A stretch of DNA of 8,934 bases, from the NCBI GenBank assembly GCA_964443725.1, contig CAYUDP010000022.1, forward strand, positions 1-8,934. The letters run 5' to 3'. This DNA comes from CAYUDP01 sp964443725. Its GTDB lineage: Bacteria > Patescibacteriota > Minisyncoccia > Phycocordibacterales > JAKFXT01. The notes under the pieces were generated by a model. It did no database searches and was not told the origin of the DNA. It was given only the letters and a program-made list of their open reading frames with translations. A program made the translations under genes and the position numbers. This document shows, piece by piece, positions 1 to 6,294 of this stretch (positions are counted from its first letter, which is position 1; each line of letters begins with the position of its first letter).

Positions 1-261
1 TCTATAATGGCTCTATCTTTTACTGTGCTGTCTATGTTCAATATAGTTGATGGATTACCAAAAGATTTTTATTCCTACTTGGGTTTTGGTATGCTTTTGT
101 GTTTTGGTTTTGTGATAACAACTAAATTTACAGAAATGATTTATAGTTTGAATGGGCCACATTATGGAAAGAAATCCCAAATGCTTTTTCTTATTGACTC
201 AGGGTATTATGTGGTTTTATTTGCTATCATCTCCTCAGTTATATACCTTTTTTCAGCCTAA
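1..261 (+). CDS. C-terminal part of an unidentified membrane protein
   Basis: The frame is open at the left edge of the window (codons TCT ATA precede an ATG at 7), so this is probably the end of a longer gene, although ATG 7 could be a true start for an 84-residue protein. Counting from ATG 7, there is a hydrophobic stretch at about 24-42 and another at 63-82, ending in LFSA and a TAA stop. The loop between them is polar (KKSQ around 55-58). No domain or motif is recognisable. It is not the tail of SecY, which might have been expected upstream of adk-map. No terminator is visible between it and the next gene. Function unknown; it is supported as coding by its uninterrupted frame and membrane-like composition. 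Confidence 0.5.
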   Translation, partial: SIMALSFTVLSMFNIVDGLPKDFYSYLGFGMLLCFGFVITTKFTEMIYSLNGPHYGKKSQMLFLIDSGYYVVLFAIISSVIYLFSA

Positions 262-286
262 TCTGTATTTGGCTTTTATATATTTT

Positions 287-295
287 TGATATAAA
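287..295 (+). promoter_or_regulatory. Extended -10 promoter of the adk-like gene
   Basis: TG-A-TATAAA forms an extended -10 element (TG at 287-288, hexamer at 290-295). Only eight bases separate it from the ATG at 304, so transcription would start about 1-2 bases before the start codon. There is no convincing -35 box (TTGGCT at 269-274, 15-base spacer, is poor) and no Shine-Dalgarno sequence. Inferred from sequence only. Confidence 0.55.
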
Positions 296-303
296 CTGGC
301 TAA

Positions 304-897
304 ATGAATCCAAAAACTTTTATTTTTATTGGCAGATCTGGGTGCGGTAAGGGGACCCAAGCAGAACTATTGATTGAGTATTTGAAGAAAAATGATGCAA
401 ATACTCCTGTTTACTACCTAGAGACAGGTCAATCGTTTAGAAATTTCATCGAGAGCGGAAGTTATTCTTCGGAGTTGGCCAAGGTGATATATGACCATGG
501 GGAATTACAGCCAGAATTTTTGGCAGTATGGGCTTGGTCTCATCTCATGATTGAGAATTTGAAAGGGGGGGAGCATTTGATAGTTGACGGTACACCGAGA
601 AAAGCTCATGAAGCTGCAGTTCTAGATTCGGCTATGAAGTTTTATAGAAGAGAAAAGCCAAACTTGGTATATGTAAATGTGTCATCGGACTGGTCAAGAG
701 AGAGGTTGCTTGCTCGTGGTAGAAGTGATGATAATAGGGATGATATAGACCAGAGGTTAAAGTGGTTTGATACTGATGTAGTGCCAGCTATAAATTTTTT
801 CAAAAATAATGGGGATTATAATTTTATTGAAATAAATGGCGAGCAGTCAGTTGATGATGTCCATGAAGAAATCATAAAGGCCGTTGAACATGTCTAA
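304..897 (+). CDS. adk: Adenylate kinase family nucleoside monophosphate kinase
   Basis: Predicted cytoplasmic P-loop kinase transferring phosphate between ATP and a nucleoside monophosphate, most likely AMP. The 197-residue protein shows the P-loop GRSGCGKGT (10-18), an AMP-site TGQSFR (41-46) matching the family TGD-x-LR motif, DGTPR (95-99) in place of the usual DGFPR, and RLLARGRSDD followed by RDDIDQR (134-151), which carry the arginines of the short lid and catalytic region. The long zinc-type lid is absent. The ATG is preferred because a -10 box lies just upstream. The 3' end overlaps map by eight bases, so the two are surely cotranscribed; adk-map is the order found in the ribosomal spc-type cluster of many bacteria. 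DGTPR and Gln at TGQ are departures from the classical enzyme, so specificity for AMP is probable rather than certain. Confidence 0.85.
   Translation: MNPKTFIFIGRSGCGKGTQAELLIEYLKKNDANTPVYYLETGQSFRNFIESGSYSSELAKVIYDHGELQPEFLAVWAWSHLMIENLKGGEHLIVDGTPRKAHEAAVLDSAMKFYRREKPNLVYVNVSSDWSRERLLARGRSDDNRDDIDQRLKWFDTDVVPAINFFKNNGDYNFIEINGEQSVDDVHEEIIKAVEHV
876..880 (+). promoter_or_regulatory. Ribosome binding site of map
   Basis: AAAGG lies nine bases before the ATG at 890, inside the end of the adk-like gene. This spacing selects ATG 890 over the in-frame TTG at 884, which would lie only three bases from the site. It is the clearest Shine-Dalgarno sequence in the window and belongs to an internal operon gene. 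Confidence 0.6.
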
Positions 898-1657
898 AGT
901 TAAGTCCGATTTAGAAATACTTGTTTTAAGGGAGGGTGGTAAACATCTTGGGGATGTTTTGCATAAAGTTTCCCTTCTTGTAAAACCGGGAGTAAAGGCA
1001 AGCGAATTGAACTCTGAGGCCGAAAGAATGATACGAGAGTTTGGTGATGAACCATCTTTTTTAAACTACACTCCATTTGGGGCTGATAGGCCGTATCCAG
1101 CAACTCTTTGTGTTTCAGTTAATGACGAGATTGTCCACGGGATTCCAAATGAGGTGGAAAAAATTCTCGTAGAGGGTGATTTGGTGGGACTTGATCTTGG
1201 TCTACGGCATAAGGGGCTTTTTGTTGATGCTGCAGTGACAGTTCCAGTTGGGGTAATTGATGACATTGGTCTAAAACTTATTGATATAACAGAGAAATCT
1301 CTTTATGTTGGTATAAATGAATGTGTCATAGGAAATAGGATTGGGGATATTGGTTGTGCAATAGAGAAATTTGCAAAACCCTACAAATTTGGGATTGTTG
1401 AAGAATTGGGAGGGCATGGTGTTGGTCACAAAGTCCATGAGGACCCGCATATTGCAAATTATTGTATGAAAGATAGGGGTGTAAAAATAGTAGAAGGGAT
1501 GGTCCTTGCTTTGGAACCGATACTAAATGAGGGGAGTAAGCATATATATCTTGATGATGATGGGTATACTTTTAAAACAGCAGATGGTAAGAGGAGCGCT
1601 CATTTTGAACATACTATTGTTGTCACTAAAAATGGCCCAGAAATACTAACAATTTAG
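890..1657 (+). CDS. map: Methionine aminopeptidase, type I
   Basis: Removes the initiator methionine from nascent proteins in the cytoplasm. The 255-residue protein is the usual length for a type I enzyme. All five dimetal ligands are present: Asp102 in LDLG, Asp113 in FVDAAVTV, His176 in GGHGVGH, Glu209 in LALEP and Glu240 in HFEHT. The substrate-site histidines are also there: His83 in VNDEIVHGIP and His183 in KVHEDP. No N-terminal zinc-binding or SH3 extension is seen. ATG 890 is chosen over TTG 884 because of the AAAGG at 876-880. The gene overlaps the adk-like gene by eight bases, indicating translational coupling. The TAG stop is the only non-TAA stop among the complete genes and lies within a weak hairpin. 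Confidence 0.96.
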   Translation: MSKVKSDLEILVLREGGKHLGDVLHKVSLLVKPGVKASELNSEAERMIREFGDEPSFLNYTPFGADRPYPATLCVSVNDEIVHGIPNEVEKILVEGDLVGLDLGLRHKGLFVDAAVTVPVGVIDDIGLKLIDITEKSLYVGINECVIGNRIGDIGCAIEKFAKPYKFGIVEELGGHGVGHKVHEDPHIANYCMKDRGVKIVEGMVLALEPILNEGSKHIYLDDDGYTFKTADGKRSAHFEHTIVVTKNGPEILTI

Positions 1658-1666
1658 TATTTTTTT
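1641..1666 (+). terminator. Weak hairpin terminator at the end of map
   Basis: AAATACTAA (1641-1649) pairs perfectly with TTAGTATTT (1654-1662) around a four-base loop, and the T run continues to 1666. The stem includes the map TAG stop codon. It contains only two G-C pairs, so it may be leaky. Confidence 0.45.
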
Positions 1667-1723
1667 ACTATAAAATTGCTAAATTATTTAAAATTACGAT
1701 ACATTTCGTGTTTTTTGACTATT

Positions 1724-1752
1724 TTGACTCTATTTTTAATAAGAACTAGAAT
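1724..1752 (+). promoter_or_regulatory. Promoter of the DUF7282-like gene
   Basis: TTGACT (1724-1729) and TAGAAT (1747-1752) are separated by exactly 17 bases, each one mismatch from the sigma-70 consensus. The ATG at 1762 follows nine bases after the -10 box, so the predicted leader is about 2-3 bases. A second TTGACT lies at 1715-1720, giving a short tandem repeat of TTTTGACT, but it has no properly spaced -10 box. Confidence 0.65.
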
Positions 1753-1761
1753 AATATTACT

Positions 1762-2379
1762 ATGGAAACACCAAAAAATTTGCTGGGCAATACCCAGAAC
1801 AACAAGCAGCTTAATAAGCCAGCTGAAGCATTACAAGCTAAATCAAGTACTGGTACTGGGAAGTTAATCGTGGCATTCCTTATTGGTGCGGTAGTTGGAG
1901 CAATTGGATTGTCTTTGTCTCATGGAAGAGGAAACATCTCTGACGATAAAGTCATGAAGTCTGAAATGACTGAGGAAATGTCTTCTACGACAGTAGCCAA
2001 AGACTCTAATGTTGAAGTAAAAAGTGGGGCAACTAGCCATGTGTCAGCTGTGTCTGGCGAAGCTTCGATTTCGACCTCCGAGCAAACTCATGGAGATTCA
2101 GTGGTTATTGATTCAGTGGTACTTCCCGTGTCTGGATGGGTGGCTATTCATGAGGACAAAAATGGTAAAACAGGAAATGTGCTTGGAGCTGCCAGATTAG
2201 ATCTTGGTAATCATCTGAAAGTCGAAATATCTCTTTTGAGGCCAACTGTTGCAGGTATGAGCTATCACGCTGTACTGCATCAAGACGATGGAGATAAAAT
2301 ATTTGATCTAAATAAAGATAAACCAATTACTAAAGACGAGTCGGGTAGCCCAACGGAGTCTATCTTTAAAGTAAATTAA
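1762..2379 (+). CDS. Membrane-anchored DUF7282-like extracytoplasmic protein
   Basis: The 205-residue protein has three parts: a polar cytoplasmic N-terminus (1-34); one transmembrane segment rich in Gly, Ala, Ile and Val (35-53); and a Ser/Thr/Glu-rich linker (about 54-113) leading to a C-terminal domain (114-205). That domain has the pattern SGWVAIHED..GK.GNVLGAARL, then HAVLHQDDGD.IFD..KDKPI, which I recognise as the DUF7282 type seen in archaeal and CPR surface proteins. The domain has no established function. No cysteine or lipobox is present, so anchoring is by the helix. The gene has its own promoter and is closed by a strong terminator, so it is probably monocistronic. The shadow frame starting at 1676 is ignored because the promoter lies inside it. 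The family call is from memory of its pattern. Confidence 0.8.
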   Translation: METPKNLLGNTQNNKQLNKPAEALQAKSSTGTGKLIVAFLIGAVVGAIGLSLSHGRGNISDDKVMKSEMTEEMSSTTVAKDSNVEVKSGATSHVSAVSGEASISTSEQTHGDSVVIDSVVLPVSGWVAIHEDKNGKTGNVLGAARLDLGNHLKVEISLLRPTVAGMSYHAVLHQDDGDKIFDLNKDKPITKDESGSPTESIFKVN

Positions 2380-2381
2380 TA

Positions 2382-2418
2382 AAATCAAAAACCTAGGTAT
2401 TCCCTAGGTTTTTGATTT
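2382..2418 (+). terminator. Strong hairpin terminator after the DUF7282-like gene
   Basis: A perfect 16-base inverted repeat: AAATCAAAAACCTAGG (2382-2397) and its complement (2403-2418), with a five-base loop. The CCTAGG core is followed by TTTTT and then GATTT on the + strand. It starts three bases after the stop codon. The symmetric A and T tracts mean it could also act on minus-strand transcripts. Confidence 0.85.
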
Positions 2419-2452
2419 GCAAATAATGTAAATATCTAGTTCAATTATTGGA

Positions 2453-2920
2453 GTGAGAAAAATATCTAAAAAATTATTTCCTCTGGTTTTATTTTTAATG
2501 TTGCTCGCCTCTTGGGTTATAACTCCAGCTGGTAAAAAATATGTCGGCGTTGTTGGCGAGGATTTTAAAGGCATCTCTTTCTTTAGAGAGAATGAAAATA
2601 ATCTAACGATTGATTTCCCTATTGCGAATTCTGTGGTGGGAGGTACTTTTGAGGTAAAGGGCCGTGGTCGTGTGTTTGAAAATCAGGCGAATATCAGAGT
2701 GAGAGATGCTAAAACTATGGAGGTATTACTAACAGATAATTTTACGATTTTATCACCTGATCCGTCGAAGTTTGGTCCGTGGGTTAAAGAAATTGATTTT
2801 TCAAAATTCAACGGTAAGGAAAGTGTTATATTAGAAGTGTACGACCTGTCTCCCAAGGATGGAGCTGAGGTTGATTTGGTTAGTATTCCGCTTGTCATTA
2901 GAAGTCAGATTTTGAAATAA
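2453..2920 (+). CDS. Gmad2-like immunoglobulin-fold exported protein
   Basis: A 155-residue protein with a basic N-terminus (MRKISKK), a hydrophobic segment (8-24) and an extracytoplasmic beta-rich domain at about 50-150. The domain pattern (IDFPIANSVVGGTFEVKGRG.VFE, then VYDLSPKDGAEVD.VSIPLVI) resembles the Gmad2 domain described from spore-germination-associated proteins. CPR bacteria do not sporulate, so a general surface or adhesion role is more likely; this is inference. The end of the hydrophobic stretch reads LLAS-Trp where a lipobox would have Cys, so it is not a lipoprotein as written. The start is GTG at 2453; the frame is open back to a stop at 2429-2431, and the first internal ATG would remove most of the anchor. 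A weak promoter (TTGCAA 2417-2422, 17 bases, TTCAAT 2440-2445) ends seven bases before the GTG. The gene converges on the MFS gene with one base between stops. Confidence 0.78.
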   Translation: MRKISKKLFPLVLFLMLLASWVITPAGKKYVGVVGEDFKGISFFRENENNLTIDFPIANSVVGGTFEVKGRGRVFENQANIRVRDAKTMEVLLTDNFTILSPDPSKFGPWVKEIDFSKFNGKESVILEVYDLSPKDGAEVDLVSIPLVIRSQILK

Positions 2921-2921
2921 C

Positions 2922-4121
2922 TTAGAGTGTGTCTTCTACTTGTTTTGGTATAAATGAACCCATAAGCATTATTGCTATTCCTAAAATAAAGAAAGTATAA
3001 ATACTGTCTATTTGTATTTTGTTCAAGAGTGCTGTAAGAAGAATCATTAAAATCGGAGTAGTTATATATGATATATGTCTCGCTCCTCTGAAAACCTCCA
3101 TGATTTCGGCGTCCTCACCACTAGTCTTTTTGAAGAAATAGCTTTCTGTCGTCACTTCGACAAGTGCTGCCCCGATTCTAGTTGCGAAAAATATTACAGC
3201 TATAAGAATTATCGGAGCAAATTTCATGAAGGATAGAGTAGCTAAAGATGCTCCCATTATCAGAAATCCAGCCGACATCATTTCCGTCTCTCCCAATACC
3301 TTGTCAGCCAATACACCAGCTGGGAGTTCAATAATTAGAAATGCAAACATTGCTAACGATAGTATGCTCATGTAAGTCTTTTCTGAGATATTTAAATCAT
3401 GGATAAAAAATAGTGGTGCGTATATAACCATAATTGCGTAAAAGGACGATAGGATGAAACTTGCTATAAAAACCAATCTCAAGTTCTTATCTTTATATAT
3501 TTCTTTTATTGCATTTTTAAATTCAAAATTTTTGTATATTGGATCACTAAAACCTCGAAAGCCAAAAATTAGAATTATTATTACTGGAAGTAGAAAAAGG
3601 GAAGATAAGAAGTAAACAGTGCTCTCGGTATTGTTCCCCAAAATATATGACACTATAGTCGGGGCAATAATTACGGCAGTATTTGCTATTGTTAGAAATA
3701 GGGCTCTAAGTTGCCCAGTGTTTGATTCATTTTTTGTAATACTTTCAAGAAATATGTCTAACCCCAAAGCCTCAAGTGGCACTAGGGTCAAGTGAATTGC
3801 CATTGCAGATATGGCGATGTTTACGTTCTCTGAAGTTGCAACTAAAAAAAGAGATATTAAGTCAAGAATAACTAATCCAAGTGTCACCTTAACATTACCA
3901 AATTTTCTCAAAAACCTTGTGAATAAAAATGCTCCCAATAGGGTTATTGCCGCTGATGTTATGTAAAAGTATGAAATATGATTTTCGTTGAGGCCGTATT
4001 TCTCGAGTGTTGTTGAGTTTATGTATGCAGTTAGGTAATAATGAAATGAAAGAAAGAAATTTATAAGATAAACTGATATGAAAGTTCCATATTTAAATTT
4101 TGAAAGATTCGGTCTCATCAT
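2922..4121 (-). CDS. Major facilitator superfamily permease
   Basis: A 399-residue integral membrane protein with about twelve hydrophobic helices: six before the polar loop at about 190-213 and six after it, the standard MFS 6+6 plan. A motif A-like loop is clear in the second half (GVLADKVLGE, 269-278) and degenerate in the first (FTRFLRKFGN, 67-76). The acidic residues in LVPLEALGLDIFLES (113-127) and VEVTTES (321-327) fall in or near helices and could bind substrate or protons. Substrate and direction cannot be told from sequence; a sugar or drug efflux-type carrier is possible. It has its own extended -10 promoter. ATG 4121 is followed at once by ATG 4118, and the second gives a -10 to start distance of nine bases like its neighbours, so the true start may be residue 2. 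No terminator is visible at its 3' end. Confidence 0.85.
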   Translation of the reverse strand: MMRPNLSKFKYGTFISVYLINFFLSFHYYLTAYINSTTLEKYGLNENHISYFYITSAAITLLGAFLFTRFLRKFGNVKVTLGLVILDLISLFLVATSENVNIAISAMAIHLTLVPLEALGLDIFLESITKNESNTGQLRALFLTIANTAVIIAPTIVSYILGNNTESTVYFLSSLFLLPVIIILIFGFRGFSDPIYKNFEFKNAIKEIYKDKNLRLVFIASFILSSFYAIMVIYAPLFFIHDLNISEKTYMSILSLAMFAFLIIELPAGVLADKVLGETEMMSAGFLIMGASLATLSFMKFAPIILIAVIFFATRIGAALVEVTTESYFFKKTSGEDAEIMEVFRGARHISYITTPILMILLTALLNKIQIDSIYTFFILGIAIMLMGSFIPKQVEDTL

Positions 4122-4127
4122 TATGGG

Positions 4128-4136
4128 ATTATATCA
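4128..4136 (-). promoter_or_regulatory. Extended -10 promoter of the MFS gene
   Basis: On the minus strand TG-A-TATAAT, a perfect extended -10, ends six bases before ATG 4121 and nine before ATG 4118. A poor -35 candidate, TTGGGA, lies 19 bases upstream. No Shine-Dalgarno sequence exists. Transcription would begin at or within a few bases of the start codon. Confidence 0.65.
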
Positions 4137-4178
4137 TTAGATATTCGGGCTTTCCCAATATGTTTGGTCTTATATGTT

Positions 4179-4211
4179 AAAAAAGTCCCCATATGCTATG
4201 GGGACTTTTTT
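4179..4211 (-). terminator. Strong hairpin terminator after RNase J
   Basis: A perfect 15-base inverted repeat (arms 4179-4193 and 4197-4211, three-base loop) has a GTCCCC/GGGGAC core and flanking A6/T6 runs. On the minus strand it ends in TTTTTT. The RNase J TAA stop (4212-4210) overlaps the first arm, so the hairpin begins inside the stop codon. It insulates the MFS promoter from upstream transcription. Confidence 0.9.
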
Positions 4212-6258
4212 ATACAGTTATTACGACAGGTATTACTAGTGGCCGTTTATTTGTTTTCTGGAACAAATATCGACTTACGTTATCGGCTATGGCTGATTTT
4301 GTGTAATCAAGGTCGAGCGGATGCATGTTCACAGTTGTGTCCTCAACGGTCTTTTTTATTAGTAGGCGTGTTTTATTTAAGAGTTCTTGTGATTCTCTTA
4401 GGTACACGAAACCTCTAGATATTATGTCCGGTGATTTTCTAAGTTTGCCAGTTTTGGAGTTTATACTTGCCACTATGACGAACATCCCATCATTTGCTAG
4501 CATAACTCTGTCTCTTATGACAACTTCCTGCACATTGCCGATTGAGAATCCATCAACAAGGATTAGGCTTGAGGCGGCTTTCTGACGAAGAGCGTGAATC
4601 TTTTTGCCCTCATCTGTAATCTCAATAACCATTCCGTTGTCTGGTATAACTATGTTTTCTTCTGGTACGCCGATTGATTTTGCTATGTCCGCATGTACTC
4701 GTAGCATGTAATGATATCCATGAAGTGGAATAAAGAATTTGGATCGGATTTGTTTGTGAATCCACGTCATCTCGTCTTTGTTGGCATGACCAGAGGCGTG
4801 TACGTCTGCAATTCTGTAGTGAATCATCTTAGCACCTTGTCGTGAGAGGTTGTCTTTTAGTTTTTGTATCGCGCGCTCGTTTCCAGGGATTATCGAAGAA
4901 GATAGGAGTATAGTGTCTCGCGTGTTTATTTTGAAGTATTTGTGCGTTCTGTTTGACATTCTGGAAAGGGCTGCAAAATCGTCTCCTTGAGCTCCAGTTG
5001 CTATTGCAACTATTCTGTCTGGTGGGAAATCTTCCATTTGCTCTATAGGTATAATAGTATCGTCTCTGACTTTCAATCTACCCAAATATCTTACAATCTC
5101 CACATTTACCTTCATTGATCTTCCATCAATAACAACTTTTTTGTTATATTGCTCGGCAATTTGGATCATTTTTATGATTCTCTCAAGTTGAGAAGAGAAT
5201 GTACCTATTATCAACCTGCCAGTAGTGTTTTTTATTATTTCTTCGATATTCTTATGAACCTCACTTTCTGCGATTTGCCACCCAGGTCTTTCTACGTTGG
5301 TTGAGTCTGACATGAGAAGAAGAACTTTTTCATCTTTGAAGACGGAGAATTCTTTTTCCTCTTCTTTGGTAGGGACTCCAGCGATATTGTCTACTCTGAT
5401 GTCTCCAGTATGGACTATTGCTCCATATGGAGTGTCAATTATTACTCCCATTGAGTCTGGTATGGTGTGAGACACTGCGAAAAATCTGGCCGATAGGGAA
5501 CCTAGATTAATTTTCTCTTCTTTTTCAACAACTTTTATATTTAGTTCTGGTATGTGAGGGAATTCTTCCTGTCTCTTTTTTATCATCACGGTCGTAAGTA
5601 GGCGGGAATAAATTACTGGATTTCCAATTTTCTCAATTATGTAAGGTATTGCGCCTATATGATCAAGGTGCCCGTGGGTTATTATCAAGGCACGAATCTT
5701 GTCCTTCCTTTCTTCCAAATATTTTGTATTTGGCAAAATATAATCTATACCAGGAGTGTCTTCTTCTCTAAATTGAAATCCAGCATCAATAACCACGATA
5801 TCATTCCCGTATTCTATTGCGGTCATGTTTTTACCAATCTCTTCGACTCCACCGAGGGGTATTATTCTTATATTCCCTGGTTCAAGTGCCGGTATTACTC
5901 CAAGGTCTTCTTTCAATTCCTCACTTTCTTGTCTAGACATATGATGCCTGTGTCTGTTTTGCTCTGTGGGCTGGTGATGAGGGTTTCTTGCCCCATGTGT
6001 TCTGGGTTGGGACTGTGTATGGTGAGTAGTGTGTTGGTGAGTTCTTCCTGAGGCCTTACTTGCCACCCTGTGCCCACTTCTGTGTGGAGTTATGTTTTCA
6101 TCTGCAAGGGCTGAATACACTCTGCGTTCTCTTTCTACGGGAGCTTTCGCAGGTATTGGATTGCTACTCTCTGGAGCGGTGAAGACTCTAGTTCGTGTCT
6201 TCCTTGCCTGATTTTGTCCAAACCTTTTCTGGTTTGGTCTTTTCTGTCCATCAATCAT
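4210..6258 (-). CDS. rnj: Ribonuclease J with a His-rich N-terminal extension
   Basis: Metallo-beta-lactamase/beta-CASP ribonuclease with 5'-to-3' exo- and endonuclease activity in RNA decay and maturation. At 682 residues it is about 120 longer than usual. Residues 1 to about 118 are a basic low-complexity tail with 12 His in 59-106; the catalytic core starts near IRIIPLGGVEEIGKN (130-144). The metal site is complete: HGHLDH (195-200), His264 in SHTIPDS, Asp286 in HTGD and His513 in PLHG. The beta-CASP motif HASGH is at 487-491. After His513 the sequence is GYHY where classical RNase J has GE. The C-terminal domain (about 565-682) is present. ATG 6258 has no Shine-Dalgarno; an in-frame ATG at 5940 (Met107) could make a form without most of the tail. 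It lies 36 bases after the peptide-binding gene, probably in one operon. Confidence 0.95.
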   Translation of the reverse strand: MIDGQKRPNQKRFGQNQARKTRTRVFTAPESSNPIPAKAPVERERRVYSALADENITPHRSGHRVASKASGRTHQHTTHHTQSQPRTHGARNPHHQPTEQNRHRHHMSRQESEELKEDLGVIPALEPGNIRIIPLGGVEEIGKNMTAIEYGNDIVVIDAGFQFREEDTPGIDYILPNTKYLEERKDKIRALIITHGHLDHIGAIPYIIEKIGNPVIYSRLLTTVMIKKRQEEFPHIPELNIKVVEKEEKINLGSLSARFFAVSHTIPDSMGVIIDTPYGAIVHTGDIRVDNIAGVPTKEEEKEFSVFKDEKVLLLMSDSTNVERPGWQIAESEVHKNIEEIIKNTTGRLIIGTFSSQLERIIKMIQIAEQYNKKVVIDGRSMKVNVEIVRYLGRLKVRDDTIIPIEQMEDFPPDRIVAIATGAQGDDFAALSRMSNRTHKYFKINTRDTILLSSSIIPGNERAIQKLKDNLSRQGAKMIHYRIADVHASGHANKDEMTWIHKQIRSKFFIPLHGYHYMLRVHADIAKSIGVPEENIVIPDNGMVIEITDEGKKIHALRQKAASSLILVDGFSIGNVQEVVIRDRVMLANDGMFVIVASINSKTGKLRKSPDIISRGFVYLRESQELLNKTRLLIKKTVEDTTVNMHPLDLDYTKSAIADNVSRYLFQKTNKRPLVIPVVITV

Positions 6259-6294
6259 TTTGTTTTCGTCTTAGACGTATTAGTTATTAATTAT

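Noticed and set aside
3..8. TATAAT at the very start of the window
   Set aside because: It overlaps the ATG at 7 of a frame that is already open at the edge, and the next promoter-served gene is nearly 300 bases away.
900..1266. Two minus-strand frames of 66-67 codons
   Set aside because: Both are shadows of map, whose catalytic residues fix the coding strand.
1676..1867. A 63-codon + frame between map and the DUF7282-like gene
   Set aside because: It contains the promoter of the DUF7282-like gene and overlaps its start out of frame; no other support.
2899..2939. TAGAAG...CTTCTA as a terminator between the convergent genes
   Set aside because: Six-base arms with a 29-base loop and no T tract are not credible as a terminator.
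5659..6051. A 130-codon open frame on the + strand
   Set aside because: It lies antisense to the strongly supported RNase J gene, spans its metal-site region, and its translation has no recognisable features.
6267..6277. Short palindrome CGTCT-T-AGACG before RNase J
   Set aside because: The arms are only five bases with a one-base centre, too short to claim an operator or hairpin.
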